64,000 nucleotides of DNA from Pseudomonadota bacterium (GTDB lineage Bacteria; Pseudomonadota; Alphaproteobacteria; Rhizobiales; Hyphomicrobiaceae), in the NCBI GenBank assembly GCA_018242295.1, contig JAFECE010000003.1:124001-188000 (forward strand). The letters are read 5' to 3'. Under the pieces are notes generated by a model. It searched no databases. It was not told where the DNA came from and saw nothing but the letters and a program-made list of their open reading frames with translations. Positions 55,812-64,000 of the stretch are shown here, in pieces. Each line of letters opens with the position of its first letter. Position 1 is the stretch's first letter. The translations under genes and the position numbers were made by a program.

Positions 55812-58800
55812 ATGAACGTCTCACGCATCTTCATCGAGAGGCCTATCGGAACCGCGCTGCTCGCCGTCGGCTTGTTCCTCGCAGGCGCAGTCGCGTACGG
55901 TCTGCTTCCCGTTGCCAGCATGCCGGCTATCGACTTCCCGACCGTACGCATCATGGCGACGCGCCCCGGCGCCGATCCAGCCACCATGGCGTCGAGCGTC
56001 GCCTCGCCGCTCGAACGGCGGCTCGGCGAGATCGCCGGTGTCACGGAGATGACGTCGACGAACTCGCTCGGATCGACGTCGATTGCGATGCAGTTCGATC
56101 TCAATCGCAATATCGACGGTGCGGGTCGCGACGTGCAGGCAGCGCTGAACGCGGCGACTGCGGATCTTCCGGGCGACCTGCCGCAGGTTCCGACATTCCG
56201 CAAGGCCAATCCGTCCGCATCGCCCATTCTCATTCTGGCGTTGACGTCGAAGACGATGACGACCAGCGCTATCTACGACACCGCCGACACGGTCATCGGG
56301 CAACGCATTTCGCAGGTCCAGGGCGTGGCGGACGTGACGGTGAGCGGCGCCGACCAGCCGGCGACGCGCATCCAGGTCGATCCCACGCTCGTCGCTTCGA
56401 TGGGCGTCAGCTTCGAAGACGTGAAGAACGCCGTCTCAAACGCCAACGATCTCGCACCGATCGGCTCGGTGGACGGCGCGACGCAGACGATCATCCTGCA
56501 ATCCAACAAGCAGATGACTGAGCCCGACGAATACAAAGACATCGTCGTGAAGAACCTGCCGAACGGCGATATCGTCAAGGTCGGCGACGTTGCGAAGGTC
56601 ATCAAGGCGACGCGGAACGCGCGTTCGTCGGCGCGTTTCGGCCACGATCCGGCGGTGCTGCTGATCATCACGAAGACGCCGGAGGCGAACGTCATCGATA
56701 CGGTCGACCGCGTGAAGGCGCTGCTGCCGCAGCTCAAGGAATGGATCCCGGCGGGGATAGATATATCGATCCTGTCCGACCGGACGGCAACGATCCGCGC
56801 CTCGGTGCACGACATGCAGTTCACGCTCGGCCTGACGATCCTGCTCGTCATGTCCGTCGTGTTCGTTTTCCTCAGGCGTTCAACACCGACGATCGCGGCC
56901 GGAATTACGGTTCCGCTGTCGCTTGCCGGCACGTGCGCCGCGATGTGGGCGGCCGGATTTTCAATCAACAACCTGACGCTGATGGCGCTTGCCGTCGCCG
57001 TCGGGTTCGTCGTCGACGACGCGATTGTCATGATCGAGAACGTCTATCGCAGCATGGAAAAAGGCATGAAGCCCTACGCGGCGGCGCTCGCCGGATCGCA
57101 GCAGATCGGGTTCACGGTCATTTCGATATCGGTATCGCTGATCGCGGCATTCATTCCGGTGCTGTTCATGACCGGCATCGTCGGCCGGCTGCTGCACGAG
57201 TTTGCGTTGACTCTGACGTTCGCAATCGTCATCTCCGCGATCGTTTCGCTGACGGTGACGCCGATGATCTGCGCGCACTTTATCAAGGCCGGAGCCGAAG
57301 AGCACAGGAACCTCGCCGACCGTATTTTCGAAGGCGCGCTGGCGCTCGTCGTCAGGGCCTACGCCTTCACGCTGAGAATTGCTCTGCGCAATCAGCTCGT
57401 CATGCTCGCCACATTCGTCGCAACCATCGTCTTGACGATCCATTTCTACAGCGTGCTTCCGAAGGGCTATCTGCCGGAAGACGATACGGGCTTAATCATC
57501 GCCGCGACGGAAGCCAGCAGTGACGTATCATTCGCCGAGATGAGCAGGCTGCAGAGCCAGTCGCTCAATATCATCCTCGCCGATCCAGCGGTCGATAACG
57601 TCGGTTCCTCGATCGGCGCTGGCGGCCCCAATCCGACGCAGAACCAAGGCCGCCTGTTTATCAGCCTGAAGCCGATCGAAGAGCGCGGCGGCGTTTCGAC
57701 GGCGGTTGTGATCGATCGGCTGCGCGCGCCGCTCGGAAGGATTGTTGGCCTCGCAACACGGCTGATGCCGTCGCGGGACATTCGCGCCGGAGCGCGCGCC
57801 GGCAAGGCGGACTATCAATATACGCTATGGTCGCTCAACGCCGACGATCTCTACGCGTCGATACCGAAGGTCATCGAGGCGGTGCGGGCCGTGCCGGGAC
57901 TGGCAGACGTCACGTCCGACCGTGAGGCCGGCGGCCTCCAGCTCAACGTCAACATCAATCGCGATGTCGCGTCTCGGCTGCACGTGGCAATTGCCGATAT
58001 CGACAATGCTCTCTCCAACGCCTTTGCGCAGACGCAGTTCTCGACGATTTACGGCGACCGCAACCAATACAAAGTCATTCTCGAAATCGATCCGAAGCTG
58101 CAGGGTCACCCTAAGGATCTTGCGCGCCTTTATGTGCCGACCATCGACCGCACGCAGCAGATCCCGCTGTCGAGCCTCGTTTCAACGAGCGAAAGCATCG
58201 CGCCGCTGGTGGTCAACCATCAGGGTCCCTTCCCGGCTGTGACGATCAACTACAATCTGCGGCCGGGCGTCAGCCTGGATACGAGCCTAAAGGGCATCGA
58301 TGAGGCTCTCCAGCGCCTGCATCTGCCTGAGACGATCCACGGCGAACCCGCAGGTGACGCCAAGGCGTTCATCGAACAGGCGCGCATGCAGACGCTGCTG
58401 ATCCTGGCGGCACTTGTCGCGATCTACATCGTGCTCGGCGTTCTCTACGAAAGCCTTGCGCATCCCCTGACGATCATCTCGACTCTGCCATCCGCGGGAC
58501 TCGGTGCGCTGCTCGCGTTGCAGATGGCAAGCATGGACCTCTCGGTCATCGCGCTGATTGGCGTCATTCTGCTGATCGGCATCGTGAAGAAGAACGGCAT
58601 TATGCTCGTCGATTTCGCCCTGCACGCGGAACGCGAGCGCGGACTCTCGCCGCATGACGCGATCTACGACGCCTGCCTGCAGCGCTTCCGTCCCATCCTG
58701 ATGACGACGCTCGCGGCTCTTCTCGGCGCCATTCCGCTTGCCGTCGCGATTGGTCCGGGGTCGGAATTGCGCCGTCCGCTCGGCATCACGATCATCGGCG

Positions 58801-58934
58801 GGCTCGTCGTCTCGCAGGTGCTTACGCTCTACACGACGCCGGTGATTTACCTGCTGCTCGAGAAGCTCAAGGCAAGGTTTTCGCGGGACGGCGAGAAGAG
58901 TTCGTCGCCGGTTACTACAGCCGAAGGCGCCTAA
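55812..58934 (+). CDS. mdtC: RND efflux permease, MdtC-like
   Basis: A 1040-residue RND permease starting three bases after its partner's stop, with GGAGTAGGCG as ribosome-binding site. It begins NVSRIFIERPIGTALLAVG and has the same architecture, including VGFVVDDAIVMIENVYRSME for proton relay and VIALIGVILLIGIVKKNGIM in the second half. The sequence differs enough from the upstream permease for a heteromeric pump rather than a recent duplication. No outer-membrane TolC-like gene or two-component system follows, so the complex must use a channel encoded elsewhere. Confidence 0.93.
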   Translation: MNVSRIFIERPIGTALLAVGLFLAGAVAYGLLPVASMPAIDFPTVRIMATRPGADPATMASSVASPLERRLGEIAGVTEMTSTNSLGSTSIAMQFDLNRNIDGAGRDVQAALNAATADLPGDLPQVPTFRKANPSASPILILALTSKTMTTSAIYDTADTVIGQRISQVQGVADVTVSGADQPATRIQVDPTLVASMGVSFEDVKNAVSNANDLAPIGSVDGATQTIILQSNKQMTEPDEYKDIVVKNLPNGDIVKVGDVAKVIKATRNARSSARFGHDPAVLLIITKTPEANVIDTVDRVKALLPQLKEWIPAGIDISILSDRTATIRASVHDMQFTLGLTILLVMSVVFVFLRRSTPTIAAGITVPLSLAGTCAAMWAAGFSINNLTLMALAVAVGFVVDDAIVMIENVYRSMEKGMKPYAAALAGSQQIGFTVISISVSLIAAFIPVLFMTGIVGRLLHEFALTLTFAIVISAIVSLTVTPMICAHFIKAGAEEHRNLADRIFEGALALVVRAYAFTLRIALRNQLVMLATFVATIVLTIHFYSVLPKGYLPEDDTGLIIAATEASSDVSFAEMSRLQSQSLNIILADPAVDNVGSSIGAGGPNPTQNQGRLFISLKPIEERGGVSTAVVIDRLRAPLGRIVGLATRLMPSRDIRAGARAGKADYQYTLWSLNADDLYASIPKVIEAVRAVPGLADVTSDREAGGLQLNVNINRDVASRLHVAIADIDNALSNAFAQTQFSTIYGDRNQYKVILEIDPKLQGHPKDLARLYVPTIDRTQQIPLSSLVSTSESIAPLVVNHQGPFPAVTINYNLRPGVSLDTSLKGIDEALQRLHLPETIHGEPAGDAKAFIEQARMQTLLILAALVAIYIVLGVLYESLAHPLTIISTLPSAGLGALLALQMASMDLSVIALIGVILLIGIVKKNGIMLVDFALHAERERGLSPHDAIYDACLQRFRPILMTTLAALLGAIPLAVAIGPGSELRRPLGITIIGGLVVSQVLTLYTTPVIYLLLEKLKARFSRDGEKSSSPVTTAEGA

Positions 58935-59254
58935 TCGAGAGCCCGAAATCTCCTGCAGGGTATTTGGAAAAGCGTTACCTCTCGGGAATTTTTCCCGTCA
59001 TTTCATTAATGAATATGGAAAGACGTCGAGCAGCCACTAGCTCCACATTTCACGTTATCTTGGCACTGCTTTAGTTGCGGCTTAACATTGTGAACCGTAT
59101 GCTGCTTCACCTTGCCATACCCGCCAGGTCTTTACCGCGATTCACCTATAATTTCTAAATTCTGGCTTAGGAACGCAATTGCTAAGCTTTTTCCTAGCTG
59201 AGTAAAGATTACCGTGTTCAATTCCGAACCCCGAGCGCAATATCTACGACCAGA
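58935..59254. other. AT-rich intergenic region after the efflux operon
   Basis: 320 bases without a gene. A short perfect stem CGGGAA-TTT-TTCCCG at 58983-58997 could be a weak terminator of the efflux operon. The AT-rich part (59090-59230) presumably holds the promoter of the acyltransferase gene. The drop in GC here marks the edge of a region of different composition. Confidence 0.4.
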
Positions 59255-60490
59255 ATGACGATGATGAAATCAGGGGTAAGCATCACCGCGCGGGCACATT
59301 TTTGTGCCGAAAGCGATCCGATGCTTAGCGTCGAGACAATAATTGACGACTCCGGCCTGCACGAATTGATTGCGCAGTGGGATTCGCTTCATGAACGCAT
59401 CTCGCCTCGCCTGCCGTTTACGACACATTTATGGGCTTCGATTTGGTGGCAGAACTACCGGCGCAATAATGTAAAGGCGAAAGACTTCCCCCGCCTTTTC
59501 TTATTGCGTAGCGAAAGTGGCGAGCTTGTCGCGGTTGCCCCGATGGTTGTGACTCAACGCCCGGGGTACGGTCCGTTCAGCGCAAAGGAACTTCAGTTTT
59601 TTGGCGCGGACTCGAACGTCACAGAATTTCGTGGGCCCCTCTGTCTGCCTGAGCACACTCCAGCGGTCGTCCACTCGATCTCTACATTTTTGGACAACGC
59701 AGATGGCGCCGACTGGGTGCAGTGGCGCGGGCTCAGATTGCAACATGCATCAACGAAATTGCCCACGGAAATACGTCAAACGCCTCACCTAGATACGACG
59801 GTTCATATTCTTCGTCTGCCATCGAGCTGGGAGCAGCTTCGAGCGAACTTATCCAGGAATATGAAGCAGGCCATTCGGAAGTGCTACAATTCGCTTGCGA
59901 GCGAAAGAATTGCGTTCCAGCTTCGCATAATTGACAAGCCGGAAGACGTCCCAGCAGCGCTTGATCGGCTTTTTACTCTTCATGCAGCGCGTGCGAGCGT
60001 GGCCGCTTCAATCAAACACCCCGATGTCTTTGCCTCGCCTGTCAGCCGTTCCTTCATGCTTCAGTATTGCACCGAACTCGCTCGACGCGGAGCGCTGCGA
60101 ATTTTTCAGCTCGTCATAAACGACGAGGTCGTGGCGACCAGAATCGGCTTCAAATTCGGGGACGAATTATATCTCTATTACTCTGGTTACGATCCTAGAT
60201 GGGGCCGCTACAGCGTGATGACGACGGTCGTCGTGGAAGCCATTAAATGGGCGATCGATCATAAATTTCGGATCGTGAATCTTTCTACCGGTGCCGATAT
60301 TTCGAAGGCTCGCTGGGAGCCGGACGTCATCTCCTATTTCGGCGGGTTTTCGGTTCGCAAAGGTTATAGAAGCCGAGCTTTGTTTGATATGGTCTCCCGC
60401 TTCCGGGAACGATCGCTGCGGGCGATTGTTGCGGCCTTTCTGGTTGCTCCCCAGCTCCCGGATAAGCTGGGATTATTATTTGCCGCGTAA
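59255..60490 (+). CDS. CelD/BcsL-like GNAT-family acetyltransferase
   Basis: About 411 residues. It belongs to the GNAT/FemAB-like group often annotated as cellulose-biosynthesis protein CelD/BcsL (Acetyltransf_6). Visible features are the N-terminal domain with FTTHLWASIWWQNYR, a region LSRNMKQAIRKCYNSL, and the C-terminal GNAT fold with LYLYYSGYDPRWGRYSVMTT and RIVNLSTGADISKARWEP. Members acylate polysaccharides or amine groups of surface molecules. The start is uncertain (ATGs at 59255, 59261, 59264 and 59321). It is less GC-rich than the efflux genes and is convergent with the NRPS, so a tailoring role in that cluster is possible but unproven. Confidence 0.8.
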   Translation: MTMMKSGVSITARAHFCAESDPMLSVETIIDDSGLHELIAQWDSLHERISPRLPFTTHLWASIWWQNYRRNNVKAKDFPRLFLLRSESGELVAVAPMVVTQRPGYGPFSAKELQFFGADSNVTEFRGPLCLPEHTPAVVHSISTFLDNADGADWVQWRGLRLQHASTKLPTEIRQTPHLDTTVHILRLPSSWEQLRANLSRNMKQAIRKCYNSLASERIAFQLRIIDKPEDVPAALDRLFTLHAARASVAASIKHPDVFASPVSRSFMLQYCTELARRGALRIFQLVINDEVVATRIGFKFGDELYLYYSGYDPRWGRYSVMTTVVVEAIKWAIDHKFRIVNLSTGADISKARWEPDVISYFGGFSVRKGYRSRALFDMVSRFRERSLRAIVAAFLVAPQLPDKLGLLFAA

Positions 60491-60536
60491 TCGTCGAGCC
60501 CCCGCGCGCGTTGGAGCGTGCCTGTGGATCGATCAA

Positions 60537-63500
60537 CTATCGGGCGCGTGCTTCTCGCCGACGCTGCATCAAGTCCTTCCGGAAACTGGCGCGGCTCTGC
60601 TCCGGCGCAACAGATGCCGCATCACGTTCGCGGTTTGCGAGCGAAGCGGCCAAGCTTCGCAAAGTGGGGAACTGAAACAGGCGCACAAGCGATACCTTCG
60701 TACCCATCCGCGCGCGGATCTTCTCAACCACACTGACCATCGTCAAGGAACTGGCGCCAAGGTCAAAGAAGTTGTCATCGAGCCCGACTTCGGCCAACCC
60801 CAGAGCGTCTTCGAAGATGCTCGCAAGCTCGCGTTCAATGTCGGTCGTTGGCGCAACAAAGACCGTCGCAGTCTCGTGACGCGCGCGATCGGGCGCCGGC
60901 AGAGCTTGCCGGTCGAGTTTGCCATTCGGCGTTAAGGGCAACGCGTCGAGCATGACAAAGGCCGAGGGCAGCATGTACTCCGGCAGGGTTTTGCGCAGAT
61001 GCTGGCGCAAAGCCGACGCGAGAGAGTCTTCCCCAGTCCCACGGAGCACAGGGCAATTGGCATACTGAGACCAATCCGGCGCAGCGCCATCACCCGGCGT
61101 GGCAATCCCAATGGCATCCGTATCATTCGCGTGTGTCGCCCCTGGCGTGCGAGGACGATAGACTGCATCGAAGAATCCTCGTCCAGCGGCTGACCACTCG
61201 ATGGCCACATCGCCATTTTCAGCGAGCGATCTCACGTCTTCGGGGTCGATCCCCTCCGGGTGCCGAGGGCCGTTGGTTGAGCGACCAGCGAGAAGACCGA
61301 GTTTCTCCGAAGGTGACAGCGCGTTGAGCTCGTCAAGCGCCGCGACTGCCGATGCTACCCGAGCATTTGGGATTGCGGTCACGCGGATGGGCGATTGTGC
61401 TGATCGCAAGATCTCGCCCAACGCCTCGAGCGTGCATGGTTGCGGCGCCTGCTTGGTCGTCGTGGCCGGAGAGGAAAGCGAGATTCCGCCTCGCTTACGG
61501 ATGACGACGTCATAGCGGAAGCGCGTCATCTCGCTCGGCGCGCACCCGGTCTTCAGTTCCACTTCGACATGTTCGACAGAGGGAATGAACTTCGCCATCG
61601 TCAGGAACAGCTCGGGGTCGAGCACCAATTCCGCTTCGTCATCGTGCCGCTTGCGCAGGCGCGTACGAAGCTCGTCCGCTTGCGTCTCTGGCGAGGCCTT
61701 AAGCAATTCAATTTCTGCCAACATGACCTCAAGTAGCGCCCGGCTACGCACGTCGCCCACGAAGATCGCTCCGCCTGGCGCCAGCTTCTCGAGGGCCTGC
61801 TTGAGGACATCGACAAAGTACTCGACGTTCGGGAAGTACTGCGCCACGGAATTTATCACGATCGTGTCGAACGATCCGCCGTCCATCGACGCGAGTGCGT
61901 TCGCGGCCATCTGATCAAGAACAACGTTGCCTAGGCCCTTGCGATCGGCTTCGGCTCGCACGCGGGCAAGCGCCGCCGCGGACAGGTCAATTCCGTGGTA
62001 GCGATCGCAGTTGGGTGCAACGCGCAAGAGGATCATGCCCGTTCCGCAGCCGATCTCGAGGACGCGTTGCGGCCGGAGATCCTGGACGCGCTCAACCGTC
62101 CGCTCGATCCAATCCTGCATTTGCTCTTCGGGGATCTGTTCGCCCGTGTAACTGCTCCTCCACCCCACCGTTTCAGAGACCGCCTCACCTCCGCCGCGAT
62201 ATGTCTCGTCCCAGATTGTTTCCCAATGCGCCGTGCTCGGGGCTGCCGACGCCCCGCTGCCATTGGCTGCAGGCACGACATAGGCGATGAGGCGTTGCTC
62301 GCTGCTCACTTCGTCGGACCGCGGCACGACTGCGCTTTGCTTCACCGAGGGATGCCGGTCCAGTACGGATTCGATCTCGCCGGGCTCGATCCGGTGGCCA
62401 CGAATCTTAACCTGTTGATCGAGCCGGCCGAGGTATTCAATCGTACCATTGGGAAGCCAACGCCCGAGATCGCCCGTGCGGTAGAGACGCTCATCGTCCG
62501 AGCCGAACGGATTGCGGACGAACCGTTCTTCCGTCAGCTCGGGGCGCCCCAGATAGCCGCGCGCAACGCCTGCGCCACCGATGATGATTTCACCGGGAAC
62601 CCAAATAGGCTGTAGACGGAGTGATTGATCGACCACGTAAACACGGGTGTTCGCGATCGGCCCGCCAATGGTGATCGGATCGCCGGCACCGCCGACCTTG
62701 GCTGTCGTCGACCAGATGCACGTTTCGGTTGGGCCATACATATTGTTGATCGGCCCCTTGTATGTGGTGCGCAATCGCTCGATCAGCGCACGCGGAAGCG
62801 CTTCACCGCCCAACAGCAGCATGCGCAAATGTCTCAGCGCATTGAGTGAGGCATCGTCGGACGCCAGAATGCTCGCAAGGGAGGGAGTGGCCTGCAGGTG
62901 AGTCACGCCATGGCGGGTGATTTGCGAGGGAATATCCTGGTGCAGTTCATCGGCGCCAGGATTGGACAAACGGCGCAATTCATCGAGGTGCGGAAGGTTT
63001 GCCAATACCTCTTCGGTCGAGATGCCGAAATCAATTAGGCAGGCAATTTCGTCGACGCCATATGCCTTCAGCTTCTCGATCTTGTCGACGCAAGATGCCG
63101 GAGTTCCGAACAAGCCCGCGGTTTCAAAGTAGCGTGCGAAGGCGTGCTCCATGATCGCGTCGAGTTCTTCGGGCTGAAGATCCGCCAGCGCCATACGAGG
63201 GTCGGAGGTGTCGCGGTCATCGCGCTTGGCGAAGGGCGTCAGTTCCCACCGCATTTTCGCAACCAAGTCGGTGGACGTCTTGAGGTATTCGATGAAGGGG
63301 CCGCGAACCTTCCGTCGCACCTCTTCCTCATTTGCGCCCACGAATGTGTGCAGCATCAGTGTCACCGTACCCGCACCGGCGTGGCCTGCTTCAGCCCAGG
63401 CCTTGCGATAAACGGCGACGTTCTCGACGAACTGCTCCGGCTTCATCACCAGGAGGTTCGTCAGGATGTTGGCGCCGAGCCGCCCTGCGAGCGCAAACGT

Positions 63501-64000
63501 ATCTGGGTGGGAACTCGCGGTTACCCATAATTTAGGTTCTTTCTGCACCGGCGGCGGGAAGGTCTTCACCTCAACGGTCTGGCCATCGCCATCGATCGTC
63601 TCGATCGCCTCGCCGCGCCAGAGCGCTTTGACCGTTTCGATGCCGCGGGCAAAAAGTTCGCGGCGGTTTTTGTAGTTTTGAGGTTGCAGAGCGAAATCAC
63701 GCACGTGCCAGCCAGAGGCAAAGCTCAGACCGACGCGGCCGTTGGAGAGATTGTCCACCACTGACCACTCTTCGGCGATACGGAGCGGACTGTGCAAAGG
63801 AAGCACGACGCTACCGGCTCGGATAGCGATGCGCCGGGTGACGGCGGCAACCGCTGCGCCCGTTACCGCAGGGTTTGGGTACAAACCGCCAAAAGGATGG
63901 AAGTGACGTTCCGGTGTCCAGATGGCGGAAAAGCCATTGTCGTCAGCGAATTTTGCGCCTTCAAGCAACAGACGGTATCTGCCGTTGGCATTGCCGGCAG
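60537..64000 (-). CDS. Nonribosomal peptide synthetase with luciferase-like monooxygenase and methyltransferase domains in the adenylation domain (5' end outside window)
   Basis: About 1150 residues are visible, the open frame running off the right edge. In order: a luciferase-like FMN monooxygenase of the MupA/Atu3671 type (YRLLLEGAKFADDNGFSAIW, TPERHFHPFGGLYPNPAV, then SGWHVRDFALQPQNY; about 340 residues); the later part of an adenylation domain (GVTHLQATPSLA, MYGPTETCIWST, YRTGDLGRWLPNG, then IRGHRIEPGEIE); a SAM methyltransferase (VLEIGCGTGMILLRVAP), placed as in N-methylating modules; the A10 motif LTPNGKLDRQALP; and a carrier domain with the phosphopantetheine serine in FFDLGASSLTMV. 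The gene then ends without condensation or thioesterase domain. Motifs A1-A3 are not seen after the monooxygenase, implying it is inserted inside the A domain. Product unknown; it should be last in its operon. Confidence 0.9.
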   Translation of the reverse strand, partial: AGNANGRYRLLLEGAKFADDNGFSAIWTPERHFHPFGGLYPNPAVTGAAVAAVTRRIAIRAGSVVLPLHSPLRIAEEWSVVDNLSNGRVGLSFASGWHVRDFALQPQNYKNRRELFARGIETVKALWRGEAIETIDGDGQTVEVKTFPPPVQKEPKLWVTASSHPDTFALAGRLGANILTNLLVMKPEQFVENVAVYRKAWAEAGHAGAGTVTLMLHTFVGANEEEVRRKVRGPFIEYLKTSTDLVAKMRWELTPFAKRDDRDTSDPRMALADLQPEELDAIMEHAFARYFETAGLFGTPASCVDKIEKLKAYGVDEIACLIDFGISTEEVLANLPHLDELRRLSNPGADELHQDIPSQITRHGVTHLQATPSLASILASDDASLNALRHLRMLLLGGEALPRALIERLRTTYKGPINNMYGPTETCIWSTTAKVGGAGDPITIGGPIANTRVYVVDQSLRLQPIWVPGEIIIGGAGVARGYLGRPELTEERFVRNPFGSDDERLYRTGDLGRWLPNGTIEYLGRLDQQVKIRGHRIEPGEIESVLDRHPSVKQSAVVPRSDEVSSEQRLIAYVVPAANGSGASAAPSTAHWETIWDETYRGGGEAVSETVGWRSSYTGEQIPEEQMQDWIERTVERVQDLRPQRVLEIGCGTGMILLRVAPNCDRYHGIDLSAAALARVRAEADRKGLGNVVLDQMAANALASMDGGSFDTIVINSVAQYFPNVEYFVDVLKQALEKLAPGGAIFVGDVRSRALLEVMLAEIELLKASPETQADELRTRLRKRHDDEAELVLDPELFLTMAKFIPSVEHVEVELKTGCAPSEMTRFRYDVVIRKRGGISLSSPATTTKQAPQPCTLEALGEILRSAQSPIRVTAIPNARVASAVAALDELNALSPSEKLGLLAGRSTNGPRHPEGIDPEDVRSLAENGDVAIEWSAAGRGFFDAVYRPRTPGATHANDTDAIGIATPGDGAAPDWSQYANCPVLRGTGEDSLASALRQHLRKTLPEYMLPSAFVMLDALPLTPNGKLDRQALPAPDRARHETATVFVAPTTDIERELASIFEDALGLAEVGLDDNFFDLGASSLTMVSVVEKIRARMGTKVSLVRLFQFPTLRSLAASLANRERDAASVAPEQSRASFRKDLMQRRREARAR

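Overview
The window is GC-rich bacterial chromosome. Several genes point to an alphaproteobacterium of the order Hyphomicrobiales, probably Hyphomicrobium-like: the C4-pathway 5-aminolevulinate synthase, the NDUFA12-type complex I subunit, DUF2155 and BA14K proteins, a B12-dependent class II ribonucleotide reductase, a RibB fused to a degenerate GTP cyclohydrolase II domain, and an LdtR-type MarR regulator. The genus is inference; the class is well supported. I saw no tRNA, rRNA, CRISPR array, insertion sequence or prophage.

Layout. 1-3.3 kb: the end of a sugar dehydrogenase, an APC-family permease and an SDR oxidoreductase. 3.5-6.4 kb (minus): ethanolamine ammonia-lyase EutC and EutB, and a TetR regulator with a palindromic operator candidate. 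6.8-17.7 kb (plus): a catabolic run for putrescine, GABA and beta-alanine, comprising a SpuC-type aminotransferase, PuuD, PuuA, PuuC, GabD, GabT, an omega-amino-acid:pyruvate aminotransferase and the CoA-acylating dehydrogenase MmsA, closed by a strong terminator. 17.9-20.2 kb: a BA14K protein, then alanine dehydrogenase divergent from an Lrp/AsnC regulator. The pyruvate-dependent aminotransferases would make alanine, which alanine dehydrogenase can return to pyruvate and ammonia.

20.2-32.7 kb (minus): an L,D-transpeptidase; a riboflavin and transcription cluster (nrdR-ribD-ribE-ribBX-ribH-nusB-thiL, with ATGA overlaps at ribE/ribBX and ribH/nusB); glyA; hemA; a second L,D-transpeptidase; and ldtR directly upstream of it. 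32.9-38.0 kb: a 3-hydroxyisobutyryl-CoA hydrolase-like protein, an extensin-family protein with a large insertion, hemB, DUF2155 and NDUFA12. 38.0-42.5 kb: nrdJ, with NrdR-box-like sites about 420 nt upstream of its start; nrdR itself lies 11 kb away. 42.5-50.6 kb: small membrane, secreted and hypothetical proteins, a GIY-YIG protein, a Pit phosphate transporter with a Pho-box-like upstream site, a CinA-N protein, SfsA and a Tat-exported MsrB. 51.3-58.9 kb: an MdtABC-type RND efflux operon without an outer-membrane gene. 59.3-64.0 kb: a CelD/FemAB-like acyltransferase convergent with the 3' end of a nonribosomal peptide synthetase whose adenylation domain carries both a luciferase-like monooxygenase and a methyltransferase.

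A family of roughly 145-bp inverted-repeat elements (ends GTCATCCTCG / CGAGGATGAC, inner GGATCCAGCG / CGCTGGATCC) recurs between genes in at least five places. One copy abuts the GIY-YIG gene. The most unusual coding feature is the interrupted NRPS module cut by the right edge; the most testable regulatory ones are the nrdJ, pit and tetR sites.
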